A stretch of DNA of 64,000 nt, from contig OW818680.1 of NCBI GenBank assembly GCA_942493055.1, positions 4,402,001-4,466,000 of the forward strand, written 5' to 3'. The stretch comes from CAIZQW01 sp942493055. Its GTDB lineage: Bacteria > Verrucomicrobiota > Kiritimatiellia > RFP12 > UBA1067. This document shows positions 1-8,809 of the stretch, piece by piece. Every line of letters begins with the position of its first letter. The stretch's first letter is position 1. Position numbers and translations under genes: made by a program. The notes beneath the pieces were generated by a model. That model saw nothing but the letters and a program-made list of their open reading frames with translations. It did no database searches and was not told the origin of the DNA.

Positions 1-9
1 CCGTATTGG

Positions 10-954
10 ATGATGAGCCTGATCAAGCCAACGAAGATTGACTTTTTGAAATACGGCAAGCTTTGCGGGGTTACATCACTCGTCATTATTGTGGGCTCCT
101 GTTCACTCTTCATGTATCGCGCCTGGACGAATCCCGTGAGCGTGATGTCGGTCGACTTCACGGGCGGTGCGGCAATGACCTACTCGTATGTCAGCGAACC
201 TAACTTGGCTGATGTCCGCAGCACGGTTGCGAAAGTCTCAGCAGATGCAACGATCCAGTATCAGTCAACGCCGGATAATGCAGGCAAGCTTCTGCTTGTC
301 AAGACCGGTGCCATCACGAAGGACGGCAAGAATATTTCGACCCTGATCCAAGAGGAACTCAACAAGACGATGCCGGACAATAAGTTCGCGTTGGCAGGGG
401 AAGATGATGTCGGCCCCGCTGTCGGCAAGGATCTGAAGAATGCCGCTTATTTGGCGATCTTCTTCTCTCTGATCGGCGTCTTCATCTATGTCATGCTTCG
501 TTTCGAGTTTGGCTTCGCTGTCGGCGCCTTGGTGGCTCTGGCTCACGATGCCTTCTTCATGATCGGTGTCTACAGCTTGACAGGACGTCAGATGAGCCTG
601 ACCATTGTCGCTGCGATTCTGACCATTGTCGGTTATTCGATCAATGATACCATCGTGATCTTCGACCGTATCCGCGAAGACCTGCGCAAGGACTTGAAGA
701 TGGACTTCCCGTCCTTGGTGAACCATGCGGTCAATGCGACTTTGAGCCGTACCTTCCTCACCTCGACGACGACGATGCTGGCATCCCTCTCACTCTTCAT
801 CTTCGGTGGCGGTGCGATCAACGACTTCGCCTTGGCCATGATGATCGGTTTGGTTGTAGGTACCTACTCCACGATCTATATTGCGGCGCCTGTGATGTTG
901 CTCTGCTACAAGGGACGTCGCCCGGCATTTGCCAGTTCCGAGAGCAAGAAGTAA
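10..954 (+). CDS. secF: Protein translocase subunit SecF (or the SecF half of SecDF)
   Basis: Inner-membrane partner of SecD that uses the proton gradient to help Sec substrates leave the translocon. The 314 residues show one N-terminal membrane segment (about 18-38), a periplasmic part beginning with the family motif VDFTGG, then five closely spaced C-terminal membrane segments containing the SecF signature GYSINDTIVIFDRIRE. Length matches a stand-alone SecF. However, the three codons before the ATG (CCG TAT TGG) are open to the window edge, so this could be the C-terminal half of a SecDF fusion or be preceded closely by secD; the start cannot be settled here. A bidirectional terminator follows. 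Confidence 0.93.
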   Translation: MMSLIKPTKIDFLKYGKLCGVTSLVIIVGSCSLFMYRAWTNPVSVMSVDFTGGAAMTYSYVSEPNLADVRSTVAKVSADATIQYQSTPDNAGKLLLVKTGAITKDGKNISTLIQEELNKTMPDNKFALAGEDDVGPAVGKDLKNAAYLAIFFSLIGVFIYVMLRFEFGFAVGALVALAHDAFFMIGVYSLTGRQMSLTIVAAILTIVGYSINDTIVIFDRIREDLRKDLKMDFPSLVNHAVNATLSRTFLTSTTTMLASLSLFIFGGGAINDFALAMMIGLVVGTYSTIYIAAPVMLLCYKGRRPAFASSESKK

Positions 955-986
955 GCTAAGCCCCCACGGGGAAGGCTGATAAAAAG

Positions 987-1020
987 ACGCGCAAAGGCAG
1001 TGGCCGTTGCGCGTTTTTTT
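987..1020. terminator. Rho-independent terminator after secF, probably bidirectional
   Basis: An 8-bp perfect stem, ACGCGCAA at 987-994 paired with TTGCGCGT at 1007-1014, is followed by a T run. Five A residues precede the stem, so it can also end transcription of the convergent CNNM-type gene on the - strand. Confidence 0.75.
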
Positions 1021-1022
1021 AT

Positions 1023-1991
1023 TTACTTGAACTCCTCGATATCCGCATTCAGAAGTTCCCCTGCGATGTCCTCCAGGGTGACGATCCCCATGCACTGATT
1101 ATTGGCGTCCACGACCGAGAGCAGGTGCTCCCTGTTTTTGAGCATGGAGCGAAGCGCGGTCATCAGTGTCGCTCGGAAGTGGACGGTCTGTATCGGTTTG
1201 GCATGCGTCAGAAGATCGACGATGTCGTCTTGCGTGGCTGGGACCGCCCGCTTTGTGACGACATAGGCGAAGATCTCCTTGGGATCCGTGCTCTTGCTCA
1301 CCGGATAACGCGTGTGACCGCTGTCCCGGAGCAGCGCGAGCAGTGCTTCAGGGCTTTCTCCCATGCTCATAAATTGAATGCGCTCCAGCGGAATCATGGC
1401 GCTCGTGATCGGACTGTGGCTTAGACGCAGCGCATTGACGATGATGTTCTCCTGCTCCAGGTTGATCGCCTTGCCTGAACGCGCCAGCGTCGCCAGGGTG
1501 ATGAGGTCTGCTGTTGTGATCTGATCAGGCTCGCCCTCTGAAGCCAGGCGTCTGAAGATCAGTTCACTCACCTGGATGAACGGGTACATCAGCTTGGTGG
1601 TGAGCTCCAAGATCGGCCCGGCTACAGGCGCAAGCTGATTGCGGAAGGTGACACCCAGGATTTTAGGAAGGATCTCTGTCCCCAGCAGGATGATCAGGGT
1701 GAAGAGCACCGAGAAGATCCAAATATTCTGTTCCCCGTAAATTTGGGCAAAGGCGCCGCCCGCCACAGTGGCGCCGCCGGTGTGGGCAACTGTATTCAGC
1801 ACCAGGATGGCGGTGATCGGGCGGGCCACATTCCGCTTCAGGCGTCTCCAGGACTCCGCTGCGTAGGGGGTCTTGGACTGAAGTCTGTTCAGGGTCAGCG
1901 GATTGATGCTCAACAGCAGCGCTTCTGCCAGCGAGCAGAGAAATGAAACGACAATCGCCACGGTCGAACTTATGATCAGTATGGTTGCCAT
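1023..1991 (-). CDS. CNNM/CorC-HlyC family membrane protein (DUF21 plus CBS pair)
   Basis: Predicted integral membrane protein of the CNNM/CorC family, whose characterised members take part in magnesium or cobalt efflux. The first ~150 residues form the DUF21 core with about four hydrophobic segments and the stretch TEILPKILG, similar to the family's conserved (G)E(I/L)xPK signature. Residues ~190-320 read as a CBS-domain pair (for example SMIPLERIQFM and GIVTLEDIAGELL). At 322 residues it lacks the longer C-terminal CorC_HlyC domain, so it is a short form. It stands alone, convergent with secF. Substrate is not readable from sequence. Confidence 0.82.
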   Translation of the reverse strand: MATILIISSTVAIVVSFLCSLAEALLLSINPLTLNRLQSKTPYAAESWRRLKRNVARPITAILVLNTVAHTGGATVAGGAFAQIYGEQNIWIFSVLFTLIILLGTEILPKILGVTFRNQLAPVAGPILELTTKLMYPFIQVSELIFRRLASEGEPDQITTADLITLATLARSGKAINLEQENIIVNALRLSHSPITSAMIPLERIQFMSMGESPEALLALLRDSGHTRYPVSKSTDPKEIFAYVVTKRAVPATQDDIVDLLTHAKPIQTVHFRATLMTALRSMLKNREHLLSVVDANNQCMGIVTLEDIAGELLNADIEEFK

Positions 1992-2143
1992 GCTTAAATT
2001 CCCTTTGTACGTTAAAATGGGTAGTCAACAAGCGAGTCGTAAACCTGCACCGATATGCGCGGATGATATCCCCTTCTTCCAATGGTGTCAATGGGAGGTT
2101 TTCATATCGGGTTCAGGAGAACCCATTTTTTTGAGTTTTCCTG

Positions 2144-2172
2144 TTGATTGCCAGGTCCTGTTTTGCTAAAAT
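2144..2172 (+). promoter_or_regulatory. Sigma70-like promoter of the sugar catabolic operon
   Basis: TTGATT at 2144-2149 and TAAAAT at 2167-2172, with a 17-bp spacer and a TG one base before the -10 (extended -10). It lies about 50 bp before the first gene of the operon running to 10347. Confidence 0.6.
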
Positions 2173-2220
2173 GCAATCCTTTCAAATAAGAAACGAAAGA
2201 TAAACGAAAGCGAAAACATC

Positions 2221-3267
2221 ATGAATCAAAAGACTATGCGGGCGGTTGTTTACCATGGGCAATTGGATGTGCGTGCGGAAGAGATCCCGGTTCCCGTGTG
2301 CGGGGAAGGCGAGCTTTTAGCCAAGGTGGATGCGTGTGCCGTGTGCGGATCGGACATGAAGGCATACCTCTCCGGGAATCCCCGCATGAAACCGCCAATC
2401 GTGGTGGGGCATGAGTTTGCCGCCGTGATCGTCGATGCAAAGGCCCCTGGTTTTTCAGTCGGTGAGCGCATTGTGATGGCCACCAGCATTTCGTGCGGCA
2501 CCTGCGCCTATTGCCTCAAGGGCTGGAAGAACATCTGTGCGAATATCCAGCCGATGGGCTTTGGCTATAACGGCGGCATGGCGGAGTATGTTGTCATTCC
2601 TGCACAGGGCTTAAAGAACGGCCATGTGATCAAGGTGCCAGCCCATGTGAATCCGCTCTATGCGTGTCTGGCCGAGCCCGTGAGTTGCGCGGTCAACTCC
2701 TGTGAGAACAGTCAGGTGCAGCCTGGCGACACCGTGCTGGTGATGGGCGCAGGCCCGATGGGCATCCTCAATGCGCTGGTGGCCCGTCAGTATGGCGCCA
2801 AGCAAGTGATTCTTTCCGAGATCAATCCTGAGCGCCTGGCGCAGGGTGCGACCTTTGGCTTTGACCGTCTGGTGAATCCGGCGACGGAAGATTTGGGCGC
2901 CATTGTGAAGGAGATGACCGGCGGTTATGGCGCGGATGTCGTGATTGTCGCGGCGCCTGCGGCGGCCCCTCAGGAACAGGCGCTCGCCCTGGTGCGCAAA
3001 CGCGGCACGGTCTGCCTGTTCGCCTCGCTGCCCGCTGGCAAGAGTACCATCGCCTTTGACAGCCGCCTGCTGCACTACGGCGAACTGCGGGTGGTCGGCA
3101 CGAGCGACTCCACGCCGGAGCATGTCGCGAAGGCTGTCGAGATTCTGGGCCAGCCCAGCTTCCCGGCTGATAAGATTATCACGCACCAGTTGCCCTTCGA
3201 GGGCTTCAAGGATGCGATTGAACTGATGAAGAGCGGCGTCGCCCTGCGCGTCGTGCTGAAACCATAA
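2221..3267 (+). CDS. Zinc-dependent medium-chain alcohol/polyol dehydrogenase
   Basis: Cytosolic NAD(P)-dependent dehydrogenase of the sorbitol/threonine dehydrogenase type, likely oxidising a polyol or sugar carbon. Residues ~25-150 form the GroES-like domain: the catalytic zinc site starts at CAVCGSD and continues with GHEF, and the structural zinc cysteines lie in CGTCAYCLKGWKNIC. The Rossmann fold follows with VLVMGAGPMG near residue 175. At 348 residues it is full length. It is first in an eight-gene operon with a sugar kinase, aldolase, symporter and two SDRs, which points to entry of a polyol or unusual sugar into catabolism. The exact substrate is unknown. Confidence 0.88.
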   Translation: MNQKTMRAVVYHGQLDVRAEEIPVPVCGEGELLAKVDACAVCGSDMKAYLSGNPRMKPPIVVGHEFAAVIVDAKAPGFSVGERIVMATSISCGTCAYCLKGWKNICANIQPMGFGYNGGMAEYVVIPAQGLKNGHVIKVPAHVNPLYACLAEPVSCAVNSCENSQVQPGDTVLVMGAGPMGILNALVARQYGAKQVILSEINPERLAQGATFGFDRLVNPATEDLGAIVKEMTGGYGADVVIVAAPAAAPQEQALALVRKRGTVCLFASLPAGKSTIAFDSRLLHYGELRVVGTSDSTPEHVAKAVEILGQPSFPADKIITHQLPFEGFKDAIELMKSGVALRVVLKP

Positions 3268-3269
3268 GG

Positions 3270-3340
3270 CAAGGGCGACCAATTGGTCGCTCGTACAAAT
3301 AAAGAATAATCTGCAAGGGCGACCCGCAGGTCGTCCGCAA
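3270..3340 (+). repeat. Two hairpin repeat units between operon genes
   Basis: Two related units, each beginning CAAGGGCGACC (3270 and 3314), lie between the dehydrogenase and the SDR. The first contains a perfect 16-bp palindrome, GCGACCAATTGGTCGC at 3275-3290. The second forms a GCGACC/GGTCGT hairpin at 3319-3334. They look like REP-type elements and could act as mRNA stabilisers or processing sites inside the operon. Confidence 0.55.
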
Positions 3341-3352
3341 GGAGAAAACGCA

Positions 3353-4129
3353 ATGAATCTGAATTTAAAAGACAAAGTGGCGCTGATCACAGGCTCATCG
3401 AGCGGCGTCGGCAGGAAGATCGCCTTTGCTTTCGCGGCCGAAGGCGCGAAGGTCGTCATCAACTACCTCAAGAACGAGAAACTGGACTTTATCAAGGACG
3501 CGGATGCGGTTGTGGCTGAAATCAAGCAGACGTATGGCACGGAGGCCGTCGCGATTGCCGCGGACATGTCGGTCGAGGCGCAAATCATTGCGATGTTCGA
3601 CACGGCCGCCGCCACCGTTGGCGCGGTGGACATCCTGGTGAACAATGCTGCGTATCTGCCCAAGGGCCCGCTTCAAAACTACACGGAGGCGGAGTGGAAC
3701 TACACCTTCCAGGTCAATGTGACTGGCGCATTTACCGCTTGCAAAGAGCTCATTAAACGCTTGCGTGAACGGGGTGTAAAAGGTAAGATTGTCAACGTTG
3801 CTTCGCAGGCCGCGTTTTTCGGCTCGACCTCTGGTCATCTGCCGTATGATGCGAGCAAGGGAGCATTGGTATCGATGACGCGTGCGATTGCACGCGAAGT
3901 CGCAAAAGAGGGCATCAACGTCAACGCTGTCGCCCCTGGCATGGTGATGACCGAGATGGTGGCAAAACTTTGGGAAGAGCGGAAGGAACAATACCTCTCG
4001 CGCATTCCTCTTTATCGCATTGCGCAGCCGGAAGAGATTGCCAGTGTCATTCTCTTCCTGGCTTCGGACATGTCCAGCTACATGACGGGCACGACGCTCG
4101 ACGTGACAGGTGGCTTGATGATGCGTTAA
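3353..4129 (+). CDS. SDR-family oxidoreductase
   Basis: Short-chain dehydrogenase/reductase of classical length (258 residues). It has the nucleotide-binding TGSSSGVG near residue 14, the structural NNAAY motif, a catalytic serine in VASQA and the active-site YDASK (YxxxK). The C-terminus ending in DVTGGLMMR is typical of FabG-like enzymes. An AAGGAG Shine-Dalgarno sequence sits 8 bp before the ATG. In this operon it probably oxidises or reduces a sugar, sugar acid or lactone intermediate; its specificity cannot be read from the sequence. Confidence 0.88.
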   Translation: MNLNLKDKVALITGSSSGVGRKIAFAFAAEGAKVVINYLKNEKLDFIKDADAVVAEIKQTYGTEAVAIAADMSVEAQIIAMFDTAAATVGAVDILVNNAAYLPKGPLQNYTEAEWNYTFQVNVTGAFTACKELIKRLRERGVKGKIVNVASQAAFFGSTSGHLPYDASKGALVSMTRAIAREVAKEGINVNAVAPGMVMTEMVAKLWEERKEQYLSRIPLYRIAQPEEIASVILFLASDMSSYMTGTTLDVTGGLMMR

Positions 4130-4155
4130 AAATATTACGAAAGGATACACACACG

Positions 4156-5394
4156 ATGAGCAGTTCAATGTCGACGGGTACGCGCTTCAAATTGAGCGCA
4201 ATGATGTTCTTGCAGTTTATCATGTTCGCAGTCTTTTGGGCAGCGCTTGCGCCTTATGTGACCAATCAAGGTGAAGCCTGGGCGTCGTGGAAGCCGTGGA
4301 TCCTTTCGACAATGGCACTCGGTTCGTTGGCCTCGCCGCTGATGGGCATGTTCGCGGATCGCTATTTTAACGGCGAAAAGGTGCTGGCGTTTTCAAATCT
4401 GATCTGTGCGGGGATGCTTTTCATGACCGCGCGTGCGACCTCGGGGTTGGAAGTTTTTGTCTATCTGCTGATTGCCCTGCTGTTTTACATGCCGACCTGG
4501 GGTTTGACCGCAGCCATTGCCATGGCAAACAGTCCGGCTGAGCAGTTCCCGCAGATTCGTGTGTTCGGCACCATCGGCTGGGTCTCCTCCGTGTTGTTCG
4601 GGTTTGTGGCCATGCAGGTGTTTGCGGTTAAGATTGACGGAACCAATATTCCCTTCTATTGCGGTGCGGGTGCAGCGGTTGTTGCCGCCGTGGTCGCCTT
4701 GCTCTGCCCTGCGACACCTCCTAAGGGCAAAGGTCAGCCGTTCTCGGTTTCGGATGCTCTTGGATTGCGTGCGCTCTCCATGTTGAAGGACAAGAACTTT
4801 GCGGTCTTCATCTTTGTGACGTTGGTCGCCATGATCCCTTTCAATATTCACTTTGCCTTCCTGGGTGACTTCCTGTCATCCAAGGGCTTCCAGCAGGTGA
4901 CCGCTGTGACGTACATCGGCCAGGCTGCGGAAGTCTTCTGCATGTTGCTGGTGACCTGGGCTATGCGCAAATTCGGCGTGAAGTGGTCGATTGTCGCTGG
5001 ACTTGCTGCCTTGACGATCCGTTACGCCGCCTACTATTTCGCAGCAGGGGACATGACTTCGCTGGTCTATATCGGCATCTTGATCCACGGCGTCATCTTT
5101 GGCTTCTTCATCGTGGGTGGTCAGGTCTATGTCGGCAAGACCGCCTCTGCTGACATGCAGGGGCAGGCGCAGGGATTCTATGCGCTGATGGCCTTCGGCA
5201 TCGGTTCGTTTATCGGCACGTTTGTGAATGATGCGCTCATCAAGTTTTACACCAAGCCGGAAGTCCTTCAGAATGGGTCGACCGTGCTGAATGGTAACTG
5301 GGGAATGGTCTGGCTCGTGACGCTCGTGTGCGCACTGGTCTGCTTGATCGTGATGACGCTCTTCTTCAACCCGAAGCGGGAAGAGAGCAAGTAA
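4156..5394 (+). CDS. NupG-like nucleoside/sugar:proton symporter (MFS)
   Basis: Twelve-helix major facilitator protein resembling the Nuc_H_symport family (E. coli NupG/XapB). The opening MMFLQFIMFAVFW and the later PQIRVFGTIGWV correspond to well-conserved NupG segments. The frame is open further upstream to 3970, but that would overlap the SDR gene by 160 bp in another frame. The ATG at 4156 gives 412 residues, the usual length, and is the start chosen here. It probably imports the operon's substrate, which may be a glycoside or sugar rather than a nucleoside since no nucleoside phosphorylase is present. Confidence 0.82.
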   Translation: MSSSMSTGTRFKLSAMMFLQFIMFAVFWAALAPYVTNQGEAWASWKPWILSTMALGSLASPLMGMFADRYFNGEKVLAFSNLICAGMLFMTARATSGLEVFVYLLIALLFYMPTWGLTAAIAMANSPAEQFPQIRVFGTIGWVSSVLFGFVAMQVFAVKIDGTNIPFYCGAGAAVVAAVVALLCPATPPKGKGQPFSVSDALGLRALSMLKDKNFAVFIFVTLVAMIPFNIHFAFLGDFLSSKGFQQVTAVTYIGQAAEVFCMLLVTWAMRKFGVKWSIVAGLAALTIRYAAYYFAAGDMTSLVYIGILIHGVIFGFFIVGGQVYVGKTASADMQGQAQGFYALMAFGIGSFIGTFVNDALIKFYTKPEVLQNGSTVLNGNWGMVWLVTLVCALVCLIVMTLFFNPKREESK

Positions 5395-5406
5395 GGAGCA
5401 TTCACT

Positions 5407-6915
5407 ATGGCGAAGTATCTGGTCGGTATTGATAACGGCGGAACGGTTTCCAAGGCTGCGGTGTTTGCTGCGGACGGACGGGAGCTGGCTGTTGCAGGCC
5501 GGCCAGTTGCTTCGATCGTGACGGTTCCGGGCTGGAGCGAACGTGACATGAACGTGCTCTGGCAGGATACAGCGGCGGCGATTCGCGAAGCCGTTGAAAA
5601 ATCCGGCGTGAATCCCGAGGACATGGCCTGTGTCACCTGCACGGGGCACGGCAATGGCCTTTATCTGATCGATGCGGACGGCAACCCCGTCCGCAACGGT
5701 ATCTATTCTTCTGACGGACGTGCAGCAGCGATCATTGCAGACTGGAAGGCGCGCGGTATCGACGCGCAGGCGCTTCCCAAGACGGCGCAGTGCGTCTGGC
5801 CTGCGCAGCCGAATGCGCTCCTTGCCTGGTTGCGTGAGTATGAGCCGGAGTCGATCCAGAAGGCTTCCTCGCTCTTAATGGCCAAGGATTATACGCGCTT
5901 CAAACTGACGGGCAACATTGCGATGGAACTCACCGACATGAGCGGCACGAGTCTCATGAATGTGGTGACCGCGCAATACGATGACGCGGTTCTTGATATT
6001 TTTGGTATTCCTGAAATGAAGCGCCTGATGCCGCCCCTGGTGCAGAGCGCGGAAGTCTGCGGCACGATCACGGCGGAAGCCGCAGCGTTGACAGGCTTGA
6101 AGGTGGGTACGCCCGTCGCAGGCGGCATGTTTGATATTGATGCGTGCGGACTCTCCTCCGGGTGCATGGATGAACGGCAGTTTGTGATTGTGACCGGCAC
6201 GTGGGGCAACAACCAATACATTGCGCACGAACCCTTGGTGGACAAGGGCTTGTTCATGACCTCCTGCTACAGCATCCCGGGCTGGTATCTGATGCTCGAA
6301 GGAAGTCCGACAGGCGCAGGGAATCTGGAGTGGTTCGTCTCGACATTCCTTGAAGACAAGAAGATTTTATTGAAGCAGGAGGGCAAGGGTTCTGTCCTGT
6401 CATGGGCAGACAGTGTGGTGGGCCTCTGTGACCCCAAGGAGACGGATCCGCTCTTCTTGCCCTTCCTCTATGGTGAAAATGTGGGCTATCCTGCAAAGGC
6501 CACATTCTTGGGTCTCGGGAGCCAGCATACGCGCGCCGAGATTTTACGTGCAGTCTACGAGGGCTGTGTCTTTTCGCACAACATGCACATGCAGCGCCTC
6601 TATGCGTTTCGCGAGAAGCCCGAGGTCGTCCGGATCACAGGCGGGGCAGCGCGCAGTGCGGTCTGGATGCAGATGTTCGCAGATATTTTCCAGGTGCCTG
6701 TCGAGGTGCCGGATGGCTCCGAACTGGGCGCGTTGGGTGCGGCGATAGCCGGTGCTGTCGCCACGGGGCTCTATCCGACGTACGAGGCCGCTATCACGGC
6801 GATGACGCGCATGGCACGGCGGTATGAGCCGAATCTGCTGCGTGCAGAAATCTATGCAACGCGGTATGCAGCCTACAGTAAGGCGTGTCAGGCGTTAAAG
6901 GCATTTTATAGTTAA
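5407..6915 (+). CDS. FGGY-family carbohydrate kinase, L-xylulokinase-like
   Basis: ATP-dependent sugar kinase. It begins with the GIDNGGT phosphate-binding motif and carries PGWSERDM near residue 40, then GGMFDIDACG, GTWGNNQY and the C-terminal ITGGAARSAVW ADP-binding segment. Over its whole length it resembles E. coli LyxK (L-xylulose kinase) and its relative EryA more than xylulokinase XylB. At 502 residues it is complete. It begins 12 bp after the symporter. It likely phosphorylates the ketose made by the upstream dehydrogenase, giving a substrate for the DeoC-type aldolase at the end of the operon. Sugar specificity is an inference. Confidence 0.85.
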   Translation: MAKYLVGIDNGGTVSKAAVFAADGRELAVAGRPVASIVTVPGWSERDMNVLWQDTAAAIREAVEKSGVNPEDMACVTCTGHGNGLYLIDADGNPVRNGIYSSDGRAAAIIADWKARGIDAQALPKTAQCVWPAQPNALLAWLREYEPESIQKASSLLMAKDYTRFKLTGNIAMELTDMSGTSLMNVVTAQYDDAVLDIFGIPEMKRLMPPLVQSAEVCGTITAEAAALTGLKVGTPVAGGMFDIDACGLSSGCMDERQFVIVTGTWGNNQYIAHEPLVDKGLFMTSCYSIPGWYLMLEGSPTGAGNLEWFVSTFLEDKKILLKQEGKGSVLSWADSVVGLCDPKETDPLFLPFLYGENVGYPAKATFLGLGSQHTRAEILRAVYEGCVFSHNMHMQRLYAFREKPEVVRITGGAARSAVWMQMFADIFQVPVEVPDGSELGALGAAIAGAVATGLYPTYEAAITAMTRMARRYEPNLLRAEIYATRYAAYSKACQALKAFYS

Positions 6916-6934
6916 GTAAGAGAGGAAGAAAGTT

Positions 6935-8020
6935 ATGATGATGTTTCAGAACGTGGCAACAGGTTCGTTAATCGCGGCACTCGCGTTTGGCTTCACAGGA
7001 TGTAACGAGAAACCGAAAACACCGGCCCCTGCAAAGGCGACGCCCGGAGTGAGCGCATTGAAGACACCGAAGCTCGCCTTTGACTTGACTGGCAAGTATA
7101 CCAATCCGGATGGCATGTGCATCAAGGATGGTGAACTCTATATCAACATGAACAACATCACGTCCGGAAAACCGTCCAAGATTGTGAAGCTGGCCAAGGA
7201 CGGACAGCTTGTGGATGTGGTTGAGCTTCCTGTTCATCCGAAGACAGGCGTGATCTGCGCGCTGGGTATTGTCTTTGCAAAAGACGGCAACCTGTATGTC
7301 AATGACAACCAAAATTTCGCAGGCAAGGGTCTTGGGCTTTCGCGCATCTTGCGTGTCGTGATGAAGGATGGGAAGGCCGAGAAGGTTGAAGTTGTTGCCC
7401 AGGGCATTAACGAGGCCAATGGCATTACGACCTTTGGCGATACGCTTTATGTGTGTGATACCAACTACGGCACAAAGGATGTGCACACCAGTGGCGTTTA
7501 TCAGTTTGCGCTGAGCGAACTGAATGCAGAGACCCCGGTCCAGGTGACGGCGGGAGCCAAGGATCCCCACTGCGTTGGAAGCTTTACCACGACAGGCAAG
7601 TTTTCGGTCGGTGCCAACGGCATTGCTGCTGATGAAGAGGGCAATCTCTATGTCTGTAACTTTGGCGATGCCGTGCTGTGGAAGTTGACCTTTGACGCCG
7701 ATCGTAAGGTCAAGCTCTTCAAGCCGTTCGCCGATTGCTCCAGGGCTGGCGTGGAGAGCCTGGATGGTCTGCAATATGATGGGGAAGGCGGACTTTGGAC
7801 AACTGATTTCATTGGTAATGCCGTTGTGAAAATCGCTACGGCGTGCGGTACGGTGACGATTGTCGCGAAGAATGCGCCGAACAGCGGTGCAGGTGGCAAG
7901 CTGGTCTCGCCCTCTGAATGTATCCGCTTTGGCAACAAGGTCTATGTCTCGAATATCAATCTCTCCTTCGGGCCACACAAGGCCATCAAGGAAGAGACGA
8001 TGTCGGTGATTGAACTGTAA
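6935..8020 (+). CDS. SMP-30/gluconolactonase-like beta-propeller lipoprotein
   Basis: Exported lipoprotein: the hydrophobic signal ends in a lipobox FTGC at residues ~20-23, followed by a Pro/Ala/Lys-rich linker. The rest (about 310 residues) carries beta-propeller blade motifs such as GIVFAKDGNLYVNDN, GITTFGDTLYVCDTN and GIAADEEGNLYVCNF, typical of SMP-30/gluconolactonase/NHL-type proteins. It may hydrolyse a sugar lactone outside the cytoplasm or bind a ligand. Its position inside a cytosolic sugar-degradation operon supports a catabolic role. Three ATG codons in a row make the exact start uncertain by two residues. Confidence 0.78.
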   Translation: MMMFQNVATGSLIAALAFGFTGCNEKPKTPAPAKATPGVSALKTPKLAFDLTGKYTNPDGMCIKDGELYINMNNITSGKPSKIVKLAKDGQLVDVVELPVHPKTGVICALGIVFAKDGNLYVNDNQNFAGKGLGLSRILRVVMKDGKAEKVEVVAQGINEANGITTFGDTLYVCDTNYGTKDVHTSGVYQFALSELNAETPVQVTAGAKDPHCVGSFTTTGKFSVGANGIAADEEGNLYVCNFGDAVLWKLTFDADRKVKLFKPFADCSRAGVESLDGLQYDGEGGLWTTDFIGNAVVKIATACGTVTIVAKNAPNSGAGGKLVSPSECIRFGNKVYVSNINLSFGPHKAIKEETMSVIEL

Positions 8021-8027
8021 GGCGTTT

Positions 8028-8783
8028 ATGATCGACAACCTTTCACCTCGTGAAGAGGGGATCATCCAGAAGATCATGGAGAATCCCCGTATCTCGGTTG
8101 CGGAGCTGGCCAAGGATTTTAGCGTGTCAGAGGTGACGATTCGCAATGACCTCAACGACATGGCGGAACAGGGACTCATTGTCCGTACGCGCGGTGGCGG
8201 GCTGCCGGCCTTCCATCCCTCTATCCTGGAGCGTCAGCGTGTCAACCATGAGGGCAAGCTCAGGATCGCGAAGGCTGCCGCGGAGATGATTCACAGCGGT
8301 GATGAGATCATGCTGGTTGGTGGCACCACGACTTCGCTGATCCCGCGCTTCCTCTATGGCAAGCGCGATATCAAAGTGGTCACCAATTCGACCTTCCTGC
8401 TTCCGTATGCGCGTACGAACATGGGATTGAAAATCACCTTCACGGGCGGTGAGTTCCGTCCTGAAAACGAGGTGATGGTCGGCCCGACCGCCTTGCGTGA
8501 GTTGACGCAGTTCCATGTTTCAACAGCCTTCCTGGGCGCAGACGGCATCATGCCGGACAAGGGCGTGACTGCGGACAGCGTTGAGATTGCAGAGGTGGTA
8601 CGGACCATGGCGGCGCAGGCTGAACGTCTGGTGGTCCTGGCGGATTCGTCGAAAACCTTACGCGCAGGGTTCGCCTACATTATGCCCCTTGAAAAGGTGC
8701 ATACCTTCATTACAGATTCAGGCATCCAGCCCGAGGTGGCGAGTGCCATCCGCAAAGCGGGTGTCCAGATTATTACGGTTTAA
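8028..8783 (+). CDS. DeoR-family transcriptional regulator
   Basis: Sugar-phosphate-responsive regulator, presumably of the operon that contains it. The N-terminal winged helix-turn-helix spans about residues 5-58 (VAELAKDFSVSEVTIRNDL, then the family's RTRGG). The C-terminal DeoRC sensor domain shows MLVGGTTTSLIP and FLGADGI. The ATG at 8028 follows the stop of the preceding gene by 7 bp. A TTG at 8010 would overlap that gene and add only six residues, so it was not chosen. Being mid-operon suggests autoregulation, with a sugar phosphate made by the FGGY kinase as a plausible effector (inference). Confidence 0.88.
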   Translation: MIDNLSPREEGIIQKIMENPRISVAELAKDFSVSEVTIRNDLNDMAEQGLIVRTRGGGLPAFHPSILERQRVNHEGKLRIAKAAAEMIHSGDEIMLVGGTTTSLIPRFLYGKRDIKVVTNSTFLLPYARTNMGLKITFTGGEFRPENEVMVGPTALRELTQFHVSTAFLGADGIMPDKGVTADSVEIAEVVRTMAAQAERLVVLADSSKTLRAGFAYIMPLEKVHTFITDSGIQPEVASAIRKAGVQIITV

Positions 8784-8809
8784 TAACAAACAAAAGGAGA
8801 AACAGAAGC

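Noticed and set aside
3970..4155. Longer N-terminus for the NupG-like symporter
   Set aside because: It would overlap the SDR gene out of frame and adds a hydrophilic stretch absent from the family.
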